Shown: positions 47,328-57,908, counted from the stretch's first letter. The stretch: DNA of 64,000 bases from an uncultured Planktomarina sp. (GCA_905182425.1 CAJJBP010000006.1:1-64000); one strand, 5' to 3'. The notes: a model not told the origin generated them from the sequence alone. Translations and numbers: made by a program.

Positions 47328-47359
47328 AAAAAAGGGACGGCGTTAGCCGCCCCTTTTCT
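47328..47359. terminator. Bidirectional terminator between recR and trcR
   Basis: AAAAGGGACGGC and GCCGCCCCTTTT (47330-47341 and 47346-47357) form a stem with one internal mismatch around loop GTTA. A/T tracts on both sides serve both convergent genes. Confidence 0.88.
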
Positions 47360-47368
47360 CAATATGCT

Positions 47369-48118
47369 CTAATCTGCTTGCTCTTCATCTTTGCCACTTG
47401 GCAAGTTGAAGAAGCTTTCAGCGTCCAAAAGATCACCATGTTTATTTTCTTCCTCTTCAGGGGTATCAGCCAAGGTAAAAGTCTCCAGACCAGAGATTTT
47501 TGCTGGGATGCGTGGCTCTTCAGACATGCCGAGGCTTTGCTCTGTGCTTACCAAACGGCGACGCTCGTCATCAGACATAACATCACCTTCTCGTATTTTT
47601 TTCGCATTGGCTTTTTGGACCAATAAATCAAGCTCAGACTGCTTACAAAGGCCCAGTGCTACTGGATCAATTGGCGTAATATTCGTAATATTCCAATGCG
47701 TCCGTTCACGGATAGCTTGGATTGTTGGTTTGGTAGTTCCTACCAATTTTGAAATTTGGCCATCGGTAAGTTCTGGGTGGAATTTCACCAACCAAAGGAT
47801 TGAGGCCGGACGATCTTGGCGCTTTGAAAGCGGCGTATAACGGGGCCCGCGGCGTTTTTCTTCGCCAACAGCAGATGAATTAAACTTCAGTACCAATTTG
47901 TAAAGTGGATCAGCCTGAGCACTATCAATTTCTTCTTGCGTCAATTGATTGTTGGTAATCGGATCAAAGCCCTTAACGCCTGCGGCCACGTCACCATCAG
48001 CGATGCCCTGAACTTCAAGCTCATGCATTTCAACAAAATCAGCAATCTGCTTGAATGTAATTGTTGTATTGTCCACCAACCACACGGCAGTGGCTTTCGC
48101 CATAATAGGTTTTGCCAT
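47369..48118 (-). CDS. trcR: DUF1013 / TrcR cell-cycle transcriptional regulator
   Basis: About 249 residues from ATG 48118 (MAKPIMAKATAVWLVDN). The N-terminal block TTITFKQIADF and the HTH-like segment LTDGQISKLVGTTKPTIQAI match DUF1013. This is an alphaproteobacterial family named TrcR for its role with RNA polymerase in cell-cycle gene expression. The C-terminus is acidic. Convergent with recR. The 340 bp upstream to the quinone oxidoreductase gene hold nothing recognisable. Confidence 0.88.
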   Translation of the reverse strand: MAKPIMAKATAVWLVDNTTITFKQIADFVEMHELEVQGIADGDVAAGVKGFDPITNNQLTQEEIDSAQADPLYKLVLKFNSSAVGEEKRRGPRYTPLSKRQDRPASILWLVKFHPELTDGQISKLVGTTKPTIQAIRERTHWNITNITPIDPVALGLCKQSELDLLVQKANAKKIREGDVMSDDERRRLVSTEQSLGMSEEPRIPAKISGLETFTLADTPEEEENKHGDLLDAESFFNLPSGKDEEQAD

Positions 48119-48458
48119 CTCGGCCTCCATCAAAAAAATATTATCCCAAACATAGCTTCTTCAACGCCTTGCAGCGGTCCCGGTTTTTGGCGGAACGAGT
48201 TACCAATGTAGAGAAACTTATTCATGATATAAGGTGTTCCAACAGAAAGGGAAAGCCCTATGATACTCCAAACCGTTTTTAGGACTGATGCTAAATCAGC
48301 AAGCTAAAAATAAAGCAATTTAGACGCTAAAGTCTTGCGTTCAGACGCTCTCTAAGAATACTTGAACATCAGATATTATTTTGGAGTTACTCATGATTGA
48401 AAGGCGGGGCACAACCGCTCGCGCCAGCCAAATTGTTAAGCACAATGGGGTTGCATAT

Positions 48459-49461
48459 TTATCCAGCCAAGTGGCAGAGGGCGATAGTATTTAGCACAAT
48501 CTTTCCGATATGCTGGTTTGATTCCATTAGCCGGTGGGCCTCGGCAGCCTCGCTCAAAGGAAATTCACTGTCCATTACTGGCGCAATCCGACCTGCTTCT
48601 AAATGGGGCCAAATTTTTTCAAGCAATTCAGATCTAATAGACGCTTTTGCCAAGTCACTTTGTGGCCTCAAAGTTGAGCCAGTTATTTTCAGTCGGCGCG
48701 ACAAAAGCTGTACCAGATTCAATTCAACCTTTGGTCCTTGTAAAAAGGCAATTTGTACCAACCGGCCATCATCAGCCAACGATTTTAAATTTCTTTGTAT
48801 ATATTCGCCGCCCACCATGTCCAAAATCAAATCAACGCCACCGTAAGTTTTAACAACATCTTCGAAAGCTTCAGAGCGGTAATTAATTACCCGTTCAGCA
48901 CCTAAATTCTTGCAAGCTTGACATTTTGCTTCTGAACCTGCCGTTGCGATCACTCGCGCACCAAAAAGATTAGCCAATTGAATTGCTGTTGTCCCTATCC
49001 CCGATGAGCCACCATGGACCATAAATTTCTCACCTGGTTTCAGGCCACCCCTCTGAAATACATTGGAATATACAGTAAAGTAGGTCTCAGGTAAGCAAGC
49101 AGCTTGTGCAAGCGATAGGCCTTTCGGCACTGGTAAACAGTGAGACGCTTGTGTAGCCACATATTCGGCATATCCCCCGCCCGGCAAAAGTGCACAGACT
49201 TCGTCTCCGATTGGCCCAGTCTGTAACTCCAGAACCAACGGCGTAAATAGTTCCTGCACCTTCAAGGCCGGGCAGGTCGCTGGCACTAGGTGGGGGGTTA
49301 TAAAGACCGGCTCGCTGCAATGCATCAGGCCGATTTACCCCCGCGTACGCTAATTGAATGACAACTTCACCATGCCTTGCCAAAGGTACGGGACGCTCAG
49401 TTAGTTTCAATACATTGGGCCCACCAGCCTTTGTAATACTGATAGCTCTCATAGTAGTCAT
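48459..49461 (-). pseudogene. NAD(P)H-quinone oxidoreductase (zinc-independent MDR family), frameshifted
   Basis: The first frame from ATG 49461 gives the GroES-like domain (MRAISITKAGGPNVLKL, VNRPDALQRAGLYNPPP, LEGAGTIYAVG). It breaks at about 49212-49218, where a run of three G needs one base fewer. The second frame continues with IGDEVCALLPGGGYAEY and the Rossmann domain (VHGGSSGIGTTAIQLA) to TAG 48459. The repaired protein would be about 333 residues, the family's normal size. It reduces quinones with NAD(P)H. An AGAGG ribosome site precedes the start; COQ9 ends 13 bp upstream, suggesting co-transcription. Confidence 0.9.
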
Positions 49462-49474
49462 CTTAAACCTCTTT

Positions 49475-50161
49475 TTATACTCTTGGTTTTGGAGCACCTC
49501 CGGGAAGGTCTCCTCGTACGACTGGTCTTTTGAGCTTTTCTAAAATTCTTAAAGGACCAGACATCATAGCATTCAGAGGCTCATTTGCTTTGATGCGGCT
49601 TTTAAAAACTTCAATGTGCATCACATTTTCAATTCGGCGATCAAGAAATTCCCAAGTACTCTCAGAATTTAGACTATCATCACCCAGCCAAAATAGCACA
49701 GTAGAGGCATAGACTGCACTCAATATAACCCGTTTTGTATACCAGTTTACATCATCCGAGGTGTCTCCAAGCGCGTTCCAAATTTCGTCAGCAGTGCCCC
49801 AAATCAACTTGGCACCCTGCGCGGCATGATTGGGAAGGGCAAATAAACTGCTACCCCGGCGCACAATTTCTTTGTCAGCACCCGCTTCCAGCCGCAAGCG
49901 GACTGCAAGTGTGACTTTGGCACGAACCTTCATGCCATCTGTAATTGCATTCGCGTAATCACGTCGCATCTTTTGATCGCCAGCCTCATGAAAAGCCACC
50001 GCCAAATCGACTGCCCCACCTGGTGCGATTGCCAAAGCAATAGATCTGTCCATACCCAAGTCTTCAATAGCTTTTTCAAAACAGGCTTGTGACCAACCGT
50101 CAAAGACGACATGCGGTAGCGCCGCAGCAAGAAGTTCAGATTTCCGTAATTCTAAAATCAT
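49475..50161 (-). CDS. COQ9-family ubiquinone biosynthesis protein
   Basis: 228 residues. TetR-like helical fold that binds lipid and assists COQ7 in ubiquinone synthesis. Family landmarks: PHVVFDGWSQACFEKA near the N-terminus and the C-terminal WEFLDRRIENVM block. Full length. It is directly followed by the quinone oxidoreductase gene on the same strand and diverges from rpsU, an arrangement I recall from other Rhodobacterales. Confidence 0.9.
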   Translation of the reverse strand: MILELRKSELLAAALPHVVFDGWSQACFEKAIEDLGMDRSIALAIAPGGAVDLAVAFHEAGDQKMRRDYANAITDGMKVRAKVTLAVRLRLEAGADKEIVRRGSSLFALPNHAAQGAKLIWGTADEIWNALGDTSDDVNWYTKRVILSAVYASTVLFWLGDDSLNSESTWEFLDRRIENVMHIEVFKSRIKANEPLNAMMSGPLRILEKLKRPVVRGDLPGGAPKPRV

Positions 50162-50262
50162 AGGTCCCTCAGTTCAGTAAAGCTAGACAACAAGCACAGG
50201 CTGCGTTAACAGGCAACTTCCTGCAATTTTGCATTTTAAACTAGAAAGGTGGTGAAAACCAC

Positions 50263-50469
50263 ATGCAGGTTAGTGTTCGCGACAATAATGTCGATCAGGC
50301 CCTTCGGGCCCTGAAGAAGAAGCTACAACGCGAGGGTGTTTTTCGTGAAATGAAGCTAAAGCAACATTTCGAGAAACCGTCTGAGAAGAAAGCACGCGAG
50401 AAGGCCGAGGCCATCCGTCGTTCTCGGAAGCTGGCGCGCAAGAAACTCCAACGTGAAGGAATGATGTAA
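50263..50469 (+). CDS. rpsU: 30S ribosomal protein S21
   Basis: 68 residues, highly basic ([33 protein letters not shown]). Complete. GAAAGGTGG ribosome site 8 bp upstream of ATG 50263. Followed by its own terminator. Confidence 0.97.
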   Translation: MQVSVRDNNVDQALRALKKKLQREGVFREMKLKQHFEKPSEKKAREKAEAIRRSRKLARKKLQREGMM

Positions 50470-50505
50470 GTCAATCCTAGGGGAGAGCGCTCCGATACAC
50501 ATTCG

Positions 50506-50540
50506 AAAAACCCCGGCCTTCTGGATGGGGTTTTTCTTTT
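50506..50540 (+). terminator. Terminator of rpsU, probably bidirectional
   Basis: AAAAACCCC (50506-50514) pairs with GGGGTTTTT (50527-50535), followed by CTTTTTG. The A run on the other side could also end the convergent Lrp gene transcript. Confidence 0.9.
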
Positions 50541-50543
50541 TGT

Positions 50544-51002
50544 TTATAATGGAAGTGCAGTTGTTTTAAAAACTGTGCGTAGGGCAAAACTAGACTGCAT
50601 TTGAGCCACACCGGGCAGTGTCGCCAGATATTTACGGTGAATGCGGGCAAAGTCTTCAGTGTCCTTTGCCACAACCTTGAGCAGGTAATCAGCAGTTCCT
50701 GCCATCAAGTGGCATTCCAGCACATCCGGTATTAAGGCAACTCGTTTCTCAAAAGCAGCCAAAACTTCATCCGCCTGCCCACTAAGAGTTATCTCAACAA
50801 AGACTGTGGTGCGCCGGTCAACTTTACGAGGATCAACAAGGGCCACGTAATCTTTTATATATCCATCAACCTCCAGACGCCCAACACGGCGATGACATGC
50901 GGATGGCGACATATTCACCTCATCCGCCAAATCAGAATTTGAAATACGGCCTTTGACCTGCAAAACAGATAAAAGCCGTCGATCTGTTGCATCTAACTTC
51001 AT
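50544..51002 (-). CDS. Lrp/AsnC-family transcriptional regulator
   Basis: 152 residues from ATG 51002 (MKLDATDRRLLSVLQ). N-terminal helix-turn-helix (ISNSDLADEVNMSPSACHRRVGRLE) and C-terminal RAM domain for amino-acid binding (VFVEITLSGQ; GTADYLLKVVAKD). Likely controls amino-acid metabolism genes; ligand and targets unknown. It converges on rpsU. Confidence 0.92.
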   Translation of the reverse strand: MKLDATDRRLLSVLQVKGRISNSDLADEVNMSPSACHRRVGRLEVDGYIKDYVALVDPRKVDRRTTVFVEITLSGQADEVLAAFEKRVALIPDVLECHLMAGTADYLLKVVAKDTEDFARIHRKYLATLPGVAQMQSSFALRTVFKTTALPL

Positions 51003-51429
51003 ATTTAATACCTTTTCTTCGAATATTATGTAATAAAAGGCTAGAATCTTCAATAGATATAGATCCTCACAAAAGCCAACACAAACTCAATAAAATAAAT
51101 ATCTGCACTAAAGAAAGGCCGTCCAAAAGCTTTCGTTATGTCCATTTAAGAATTAACTTAGGTCGCTTTGAAAGCTTAAAAATTTAACCAGAGGCTCTGC
51201 CTTGGTAGTCCGGGATCAACCGCTTTTGCGGCAGGCTCCAACTTATCCAGAGTTTATTTAATATTATTAATTTTGCGTAAAATTATAAAATTAACGATCA
51301 AAAGGCGTATAATGTTGATAACCTACCAACTGTACGGTCGTGATAGATAAATCCAAAGAGCGTTACCTCACAAGTGTATGGCAACTCTGGGGATTTAATA
51401 TGCGATGAGCCATCGTAATGCTCGAAAGC
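51003..51429. other. Intergenic region between the Lrp gene and pheT
   Basis: About 430 bp, AT-rich. It includes a short GC-rich patch at 51190-51240 but no gene, terminator or RNA that I can name. Confidence 0.4.
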
Positions 51430-53823
51430 TTAACTTCGCAAAAGACCTCCAGTAGCCTTGGTCACTTTTTCAACAATCTTGGCCGCTATAACCTCGATGT
51501 CCACGTCTTTAAGGGTCGTTTCTTTTGGTTGAATTCGCACCGTGACAGCCAACGACTTTAGTCCCTGACCGATTGATCCGCCAGTAAACTCATCAAAAAC
51601 ATGGACGTCCTCAATCAATGCCTTGTCCGCGCCCATAGCAGCATTCACCAAAGTGATTGCCTCAACAGACTGATCCACAACAAATGCAAAGTCTCGTTCG
51701 ACAGCCTGCAAATCACGCATTTGTAGCGCGGCGCGCGTTGCTGTTTTTGATTTTGGTATCGGAATATTTTTGGTGTGCACAATAAAGGCTACCACAGGAC
51801 CTTTAACGCCCAATCCCGCCCTAACCTTAGGATGCAACTCACCAAAACTTGCTAGTGAAGTCCTGCCAAGTGCCATGTGCGCCGAGCGTCCCGGATGCCA
51901 CCATTCGGATAATCCACGCTGAAATTGCACTTTAGCTGGTGCCCCTAACGCTTTCAGGACAGATTCGGCGCCCGCCTTGGCGTCATACAAATCTACATCC
52001 CGGCTCATTTCATGAACATCTTTCGGGCCGGTATGACCAACCAATATACCACATGCCAATGTCTCTTGATCGTCAGGCTCACCACCATGCCAAACTGGAC
52101 CTACTTCGAATAATGCCATATCCATAATACCACGCGCTTGGTTGCGCGCCGCAGCTTGTAGCAGACCCGGCAAAAGGGACGGTCGCATATGACTCATTTC
52201 GGAGCTGATAGGGTTAGACAGCCGAGTTTCATCAAAACCACCACCAAAGACCTTCGCCGAAGGTTCATCAATGAAGCTGTAAGACACGCATTCATTGTAC
52301 CCCAAAGATGCAATCGTGCGGCGAGCCATATGCTCGCGACTTTGCTGCACATTTAATACAGGCTTTGGGATACCCGCTTGCGCGCGCGACATAGGTTTGC
52401 CTACCAATTTAGTCAGCGAAGCTATCCGCACAACTTCTTCAACCAAATCAGCCTCACCCGTCACATCAGGGCGCCAGCTTGGAACAGTGGCCATATCGCC
52501 CTCAAGCACAAATCCAAGCGCAGTGAGCGTTTCCCGCTGCGTACTGCCTGCGATCTCCATTCCAACCAAAGACTGAACCCTGTCTGTATCCAGTTTATAA
52601 GCCCTTGAAGTATCAGGAATCTCACCCACTTGGATCATTTCAGAGACTTCACCACCCGCATGTTCCAAAATCAGCGCAACGGCCAAATCCAGACCCACTG
52701 GTGTAAATTCAGGGTCAATCCCACGTTCAAAGCGGTAACGCGCGTCTGAGTTTATTTTCAAGGCCCGGCCGGCGTAAGCTATTTGGATTGGGTCCCAAAA
52801 CGCTGCTTCAACAAAAACATTCACAGTTTCATCCGTGCAGCCCGTCGCCAGACCACCAATTATTCCCGCAATGCTTTCGACACCATTGTCATCACTTATG
52901 ACCATCTGTCCGCGCTCTAACGTATATTCTTTATCGTCTAGGGCTACGATTTTTTCACTGCCTAAAGCACGATGTACCCGCAAGTTCCCCACAATTTTAT
53001 CCACATCAAAAACATGTAAAGGCCTATTTCGGTCAATTGTAAAAAAGTTGGTCACATCAACCAAAAAACTGATGGGCCGCATGCCTACCCCTTGTAACGC
53101 TTTTTGTAGCCAAGCAGGGCTTGGCCCGTTTTTCACACCTTTGATCACACGTCCGCAGAAAACTGGACAGCCATCGAGTGTATCTGCATCAATACTAACC
53201 TTAATATCAGACACAAAGCTGGCTTTAATGGGCTTGTCGTCATGGGCCTTCAATGTTCCCAAACCACGAGCAGCGAGGTCACGCGCTATGCCTTGTACGC
53301 CCAGGGCATCAGGTCTGTTTGGCGTGATTGCAATCTCAATTACAGGATCAACAAGTGCCGGGTCATTGACAGCTAACCAATTAGAAAAGCTTTGGCCCAC
53401 TTCCCCTGAGGCCAATTCGATAATGCCGTCATGCTCTTCACTCAACTCCATCTCTCGCTCGGAGCACATCATGCCATAGCTTTCGATACCACGAATTTTC
53501 CCAACGCCGATCGTCGTATCAATTCCAGGCACATAAACGCCCGGTGATGCAATCACTACTATGATGCCAGCCCGCGCATTCGGAGCGCCACAAATTATTT
53601 GTGTAATGCCCGTATCTGTTTCGACCTGACACACTTTGAGCTTGTCTGCATCTGGATGCTTTTCTGCCTTCCGCACTTTGCCAATCTTAAAAGCAGATAA
53701 TTTGGCAGCAGGATTAACCACCTCTTCGACTTCAAGCCCGAGGTCGGTCAACGCATAAGCGATTTCATCAAGTGATGCAGTCGTTTCCAAGTGGTCTTTT
53801 AACCAAGACAATGTGAATTTCAT
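51430..53823 (-). CDS. pheT: Phenylalanyl-tRNA synthetase beta subunit
   Basis: 797 residues. The order of domains is the tRNA-binding EMAP-II-like region (residues ~40-150, VCQVETDTGITQIICGAPN), B3/B4 editing, B5, the catalytic-like core and a C-terminal anticodon-binding FDX-ACB domain (VERDFAFVVDQSV). Pairs with PheS to charge tRNA-Phe. Here it is separated from pheS by 507 bp, wider than usual. Confidence 0.96.
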   Translation of the reverse strand: MKFTLSWLKDHLETTASLDEIAYALTDLGLEVEEVVNPAAKLSAFKIGKVRKAEKHPDADKLKVCQVETDTGITQIICGAPNARAGIIVVIASPGVYVPGIDTTIGVGKIRGIESYGMMCSEREMELSEEHDGIIELASGEVGQSFSNWLAVNDPALVDPVIEIAITPNRPDALGVQGIARDLAARGLGTLKAHDDKPIKASFVSDIKVSIDADTLDGCPVFCGRVIKGVKNGPSPAWLQKALQGVGMRPISFLVDVTNFFTIDRNRPLHVFDVDKIVGNLRVHRALGSEKIVALDDKEYTLERGQMVISDDNGVESIAGIIGGLATGCTDETVNVFVEAAFWDPIQIAYAGRALKINSDARYRFERGIDPEFTPVGLDLAVALILEHAGGEVSEMIQVGEIPDTSRAYKLDTDRVQSLVGMEIAGSTQRETLTALGFVLEGDMATVPSWRPDVTGEADLVEEVVRIASLTKLVGKPMSRAQAGIPKPVLNVQQSREHMARRTIASLGYNECVSYSFIDEPSAKVFGGGFDETRLSNPISSEMSHMRPSLLPGLLQAAARNQARGIMDMALFEVGPVWHGGEPDDQETLACGILVGHTGPKDVHEMSRDVDLYDAKAGAESVLKALGAPAKVQFQRGLSEWWHPGRSAHMALGRTSLASFGELHPKVRAGLGVKGPVVAFIVHTKNIPIPKSKTATRAALQMRDLQAVERDFAFVVDQSVEAITLVNAAMGADKALIEDVHVFDEFTGGSIGQGLKSLAVTVRIQPKETTLKDVDIEVIAAKIVEKVTKATGGLLRS

Positions 53824-54330
53824 AAAAGGCCACCCCGGTCGTCAAAATTGTTATGCTCCGAGGTTTGAATAACGGGGTTTCCGTCAGAGGGAAACCCTCC
53901 AGCTATCCAAAAAAAACCGTGGGCTTTGACGAGGCGTGAATGGTCATCCCGCTGAACCAACCCAACCAACTTTTAATTTTGAGCGTTCTAATTTTAAACA
54001 TTAAGTCAGGTTCCAGCATACATAAAGTTTGAGTGACCGGCGGACCACACCCTCATCGCCACATCTAAGCCTGGATCCACCTGATTATATTCAGAATTTT
54101 TGATGAATAATCAATCGTGTAGTCAGGATAATTATTGACGCCCACAAATAAGGTATGCAAATTTTAATTGAGATTTGGCTAACGATTCTCTGTTCAACCA
54201 CCGCTTACTTGTCAGGCTCCAAGAGCTGATCGATAACCCTGTCTAAAGCTTCTAATTCTGGTGCATTAGAATCAACAGCAAGCATATTCCGCGTAAACGT
54301 TAACCGCCTGAATTTTATAAAGAAATATCC
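53824..54330. other. Intergenic region between pheS and pheT
   Basis: A 507-bp gap inside what is often a tight pheST pair. Directly after the pheS stop, the minus-strand frame stays open for 41 codons (to TAA 54205-54207) and includes ATG AVDSNAPELEALDRVID-like coding, perhaps a tiny gene or remnant. A hairpin GGTTTCC/GGAAACC lies at about 53878-53899, just upstream of pheT. Neither can be assigned firmly. Confidence 0.35.
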
Positions 54331-55404
54331 TTAGCTGCTTAATCCACTTATAAGGCCCGGCTTATCAAGCGCCAAAAACCCATAATGGCGTAGCCAGCGC
54401 AAATCACTGTCAAAGAACGCCCGCAAGTCGGGGATACCATATTTCAACATCGCTATTCGATCGATTCCAAGGCCAAATGCAAAGCCCTGATACTTTTGTG
54501 GATCAATCCCACCAGCTTTCAAAACTTTCGGATGAACCATACCGCTGCCCAGAATTTCCATCCAGTCGTTACCTTCCCCAACTTTCAACTGCCCCCCCGA
54601 CCAGCTGCAGCGGATATCAACTTCGGCGGAGGGCTCGGTGAAAGGGAAATGCGAGGCTCGGAAGCGCAGCTCAACACTATCAACTTCAAAGAAAGCCTTC
54701 ACAAACTCCTCTAAACACCATTTCAAATTAGCCATAGAAATGTCTGTATCCACAGCTAAGCCTTCTACTTGGTGGAACATGGGCGTGTGTGTTTGATCAT
54801 AGTCGGCGCGGTAAACGCGACCAGGACAAATAATGCGCAAGGGTGCACCCATTTTTTCCATAGACCTGATTTGAACAGGACTAGTGTGTGTACGTAGTAC
54901 ATGTGGAGGACGGTCATCGTCTTCGGCGCGATATGTATAAAACGTATCCATCTCAGCCCGTGCTGGGTGATGACCCGGGATATTCAGCGCATCAAAATTA
55001 TACCAGTCACTTTCAATTTGTGGACCTTCGGCCACGCCAAATCCCAAGTCAGCAAAAATCGCAATTACTTCTTCCCACACCTGAGAAATCGGATGTATCG
55101 AGCCTTGACGCTCAGTTCGACTCGGCAAAGTGACATCAAGCCACTCTGATTTTAGTCGCTCTTCCAATGCTGCGTCAGCAAGGGATGACCTACGTGCGAG
55201 CAACGCAGAATTTACTTCATCTTTAAGTGTGTTTAAAGCTGGGCCTGCAAGTTGCCGCTCTTCCGGTGTCATTTTCCCCAAGGAGCGCATCTGCAAGCTG
55301 ATCTCACCCTTTTTGCCGACAGCCTGAACACGAAGATCTTCAAGAGACGACTCGTCGCTCGCATCTGCAATTAATTTCAAATATTTTACTCGCAGATCGT
55401 CCAT
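54331..55404 (-). CDS. pheS: Phenylalanyl-tRNA synthetase alpha subunit
   Basis: 357 residues. Class II catalytic core: motif 2 region [10 protein letters not shown], with [10 protein letters not shown] and the motif 3 [18 protein letters not shown]. An N-terminal coiled-coil tRNA-binding arm is present. Downstream of rpmI-rplT on the same strand. Confidence 0.96.
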   Translation of the reverse strand: MDDLRVKYLKLIADASDESSLEDLRVQAVGKKGEISLQMRSLGKMTPEERQLAGPALNTLKDEVNSALLARRSSLADAALEERLKSEWLDVTLPSRTERQGSIHPISQVWEEVIAIFADLGFGVAEGPQIESDWYNFDALNIPGHHPARAEMDTFYTYRAEDDDRPPHVLRTHTSPVQIRSMEKMGAPLRIICPGRVYRADYDQTHTPMFHQVEGLAVDTDISMANLKWCLEEFVKAFFEVDSVELRFRASHFPFTEPSAEVDIRCSWSGGQLKVGEGNDWMEILGSGMVHPKVLKAGGIDPQKYQGFAFGLGIDRIAMLKYGIPDLRAFFDSDLRWLRHYGFLALDKPGLISGLSS

Positions 55405-55499
55405 TGGACACTCCTAGTTGCCTTAATATACGTGCTATCGAGAATATGCCGGCCGGGCAAGAGTAACTGGGGGGAGGCGACAAAATCAAAAATAAATTC

Positions 55500-55537
55500 T
55501 TGAAACAAAATAGCCCCGGAATTTCTTCCGAGGCTAT
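55500..55537 (-). terminator. Terminator after rplT
   Basis: On the minus strand ATAGCC-T-CGGAA pairs with TTCCG-G-GGCTAT (55537-55510; one internal mismatch, 4-nt loop), followed by TTTTGTTTC. It separates rpmI-rplT from pheS. Confidence 0.85.
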
Positions 55538-55561
55538 CCTCAATAATTCTATATCCTTGAT

Positions 55562-55924
55562 TTAAACCAAAGCTGCCTGAGCTTTTGCTACGACCGCACC
55601 AAAAGCAGCAGGTTCGTTCACTGCCAAATCGGCTAAAACCTTGCGGTCAACTTCGATACCAGCAAGCGAAAGACCATTGATAAAACGGCTATACGATAGA
55701 CTTTCATCATGGCTACGGCATGCAGCATTGATACGCTGAATCCACAAGCTCCTAAAATTACGCTTACGGACCTTCCGGTCGCGTGTCGCGTACTGGTTTG
55801 CCTTATCGACTGCCTGTGTAGCTGTCTTAAAGACGTTTTTACGACGACCAGAATAACCTTTGGCAGCTTTAATTATTTTTTTATGACGGGCGTGGGTTAC
55901 TGTACCACCTTTAACGCGTGACAT
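55562..55924 (-). CDS. rplT: 50S ribosomal protein L20
   Basis: 120 residues, basic, with [17 protein letters not shown] and [16 protein letters not shown] blocks. Needed early in 50S assembly. rpmI ends 14 bp upstream. infC is not adjacent, unlike in many bacteria. Confidence 0.97.
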   Translation of the reverse strand: MSRVKGGTVTHARHKKIIKAAKGYSGRRKNVFKTATQAVDKANQYATRDRKVRKRNFRSLWIQRINAACRSHDESLSYSRFINGLSLAGIEVDRKVLADLAVNEPAAFGAVVAKAQAALV

Positions 55925-55938
55925 CTCTGTAAACCTCC

Positions 55939-56139
55939 TTAACGATCATAGGGCATATAGCTCTTGACGATTTTCGCGTCAGGAGCGGACAGAGCGGTCG
56001 TACCGCGTGCGTCACGAATGAATTTACGGGTACGTTTAATCATACCATGGCGTTTGCCTGCTTGTGCAGCCATTACCTTACCGGTCGCTGTCACTTTAAA
56101 GCGCTTTTTTGCGCTAGACTTAGTCTTCATCTTGGGCAT
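55939..56139 (-). CDS. rpmI: 50S ribosomal protein L35
   Basis: 66 residues, very basic ([20 protein letters not shown]). The 320 bp upstream to pyk probably contain the rpmI-rplT promoter and leader; I see no clear L20-binding leader structure. Confidence 0.97.
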   Translation of the reverse strand: MPKMKTKSSAKKRFKVTATGKVMAAQAGKRHGMIKRTRKFIRDARGTTALSAPDAKIVKSYMPYDR

Positions 56140-56459
56140 TTCAGTCTCCTATTTGAGGTCGTTTGACGCACGACTCGGCATGCCACTGTCGGCCGGCCGC
56201 GCGCTAGAAATTGGGTTTTATGCATGAACGCCATCAAGGGCAAGCGTTAATTTCCAAGGCATGGTGGTGGCAACCACTTTTAAAACGTCCATAATGCAGT
56301 TTATAGCGCTAACTTGGCTCCTAAAAGCGTTCAAACCACTGCAAGCATAGCCGATCCCAGAAGAAATCAACCAAGACTATCGTAACAAAATGCAAGTCTA
56401 AACACGTTTTGAAGGCTAACATTGGTCCTCAAAAATTAAATAGTCAAACTTAAGTACTA

Positions 56460-57908
56460 CTATATATCTGGCTCTGAGCGGTAAATTAGACGTTCTTCAC
56501 ATGGAGCGACACGAAGAATATTTGTGGTGCCAGCAGTGTTAAACGGAACGCCCGCGGTAACAGCTATCTGATCAGATTCCTTGGCGAAACCTTGACTGAC
56601 TGCAGCCCGAGCCGCAGCAACAACCGCCAGCTTAAAGCGATCAACCGGCCCAGTAATAACACAGTTTGTTCCCCAAGTGAGGCACAGACGGCGCGCGGTA
56701 CTAATATTTGAAGTCAGGGCAATAATGGGGACACGAGGTCTTTCCCGAGCGGTTAAACTTGCAGTCGTCCCAGAAGACGTAAAACACGCAATGGCTTTAA
56801 TTTCAGTTGTTTCTGAAATTTCACGTGCGGCAGCTACAATACTGTCTGCAACGGTTTTGCCCTTAGCAGATCGGCTGGCTTCAATCAGGTTAGTGTAAGT
56901 TGGATCGCGCTCCACCTCTATGGCAACGTTGTTCATAGTAGTAACAGCTTCTATCGGGAAATCACCCGCAGCAGATTCAGCAGAAAGCATAATAGCGTCT
57001 GTTCCTTCATAAATTGAGTTTGCTACATCGCTAACCTCCGCTCGGGTTGGCATCGGGCTTTCAATCATGCTTTCTAACATTTGCGTAGCAACAATAACTG
57101 GCTTCGCTGCAGCACGGCATTTCCGGACCAATTGTTTTTGAATTGGTGGCACTGCTTGCACCGGCAACTCAACGCCAAGATCTCCACGAGCGACCATAAT
57201 TCCATCACTAACACGAAGGATTTCGTCAAAAGCTTCAACGGCTGCGGGTTTTTCAATTTTGGATAAAACAGCGGCACGGCCATTTGCCAATGCTCGCGCT
57301 TCATACACATCTTCAGGACGTTGCACGAACGACAACGCCAACCAGTCCACTCCTAATTCACAGGCAAATTCCAAATCAGCACGATCTTTTGGAGATAAAG
57401 CTTTTAAAGGAAGCACAACATCCGGCACGTTAACTCCTTTACGGTTCGAGATGGTACCACCGGCGACAACAACACAATCTGCGAAATCTAGGCCACAGCT
57501 TTTAACAGATAACCGGATTTTACCATCATTCACTAAAACACTTGCGCCCTGTTTGAGCGCCTGGAAAATCTCAGGGTGAGGCAATTCCACTCGGTTAACG
57601 TTGCCCTCTTGAGGATCTAAATCAAGACGAAAATCAGCGCCATTAACTAATTCTTCTTCATCATTCTTGAAGGATCCAACCCGCAACTTAGGCCCCTGCA
57701 AGTCCGCAAGAATTGCAATTGGGCAGTTGAGATCTTTTTCTATTTGGCGAATAATTGCATGCCGCGCAGAAATTTCGGAGTGATCTCCATGCGACATATT
57801 CAACCGAAAGACATCTGCGCCGGCTTCATAAAGCGCTCGGATCATCTCATAGTCATCAGAGGCAGGGCCCAATGTAGCCACAATTTTCACATTCCTGTCA
57901 CGTTTCAT
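56460..57908 (-). CDS. pyk: Pyruvate kinase
   Basis: 482 residues from ATG 57908 (MKRDRNVKIVATLGPAS). Converts phosphoenolpyruvate and ADP to pyruvate and ATP. The active-site strand LRVG, the signature MVARGDLGVELP, the Lys region VLSKIEKP and MLSAESAAGDFP are present. The C-terminal allosteric domain is complete. Divergent from the N-formylglutamate amidohydrolase gene. Confidence 0.96.
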   Translation of the reverse strand: MKRDRNVKIVATLGPASDDYEMIRALYEAGADVFRLNMSHGDHSEISARHAIIRQIEKDLNCPIAILADLQGPKLRVGSFKNDEEELVNGADFRLDLDPQEGNVNRVELPHPEIFQALKQGASVLVNDGKIRLSVKSCGLDFADCVVVAGGTISNRKGVNVPDVVLPLKALSPKDRADLEFACELGVDWLALSFVQRPEDVYEARALANGRAAVLSKIEKPAAVEAFDEILRVSDGIMVARGDLGVELPVQAVPPIQKQLVRKCRAAAKPVIVATQMLESMIESPMPTRAEVSDVANSIYEGTDAIMLSAESAAGDFPIEAVTTMNNVAIEVERDPTYTNLIEASRSAKGKTVADSIVAAAREISETTEIKAIACFTSSGTTASLTARERPRVPIIALTSNISTARRLCLTWGTNCVITGPVDRFKLAVVAAARAAVSQGFAKESDQIAVTAGVPFNTAGTTNILRVAPCEERLIYRSEPDI

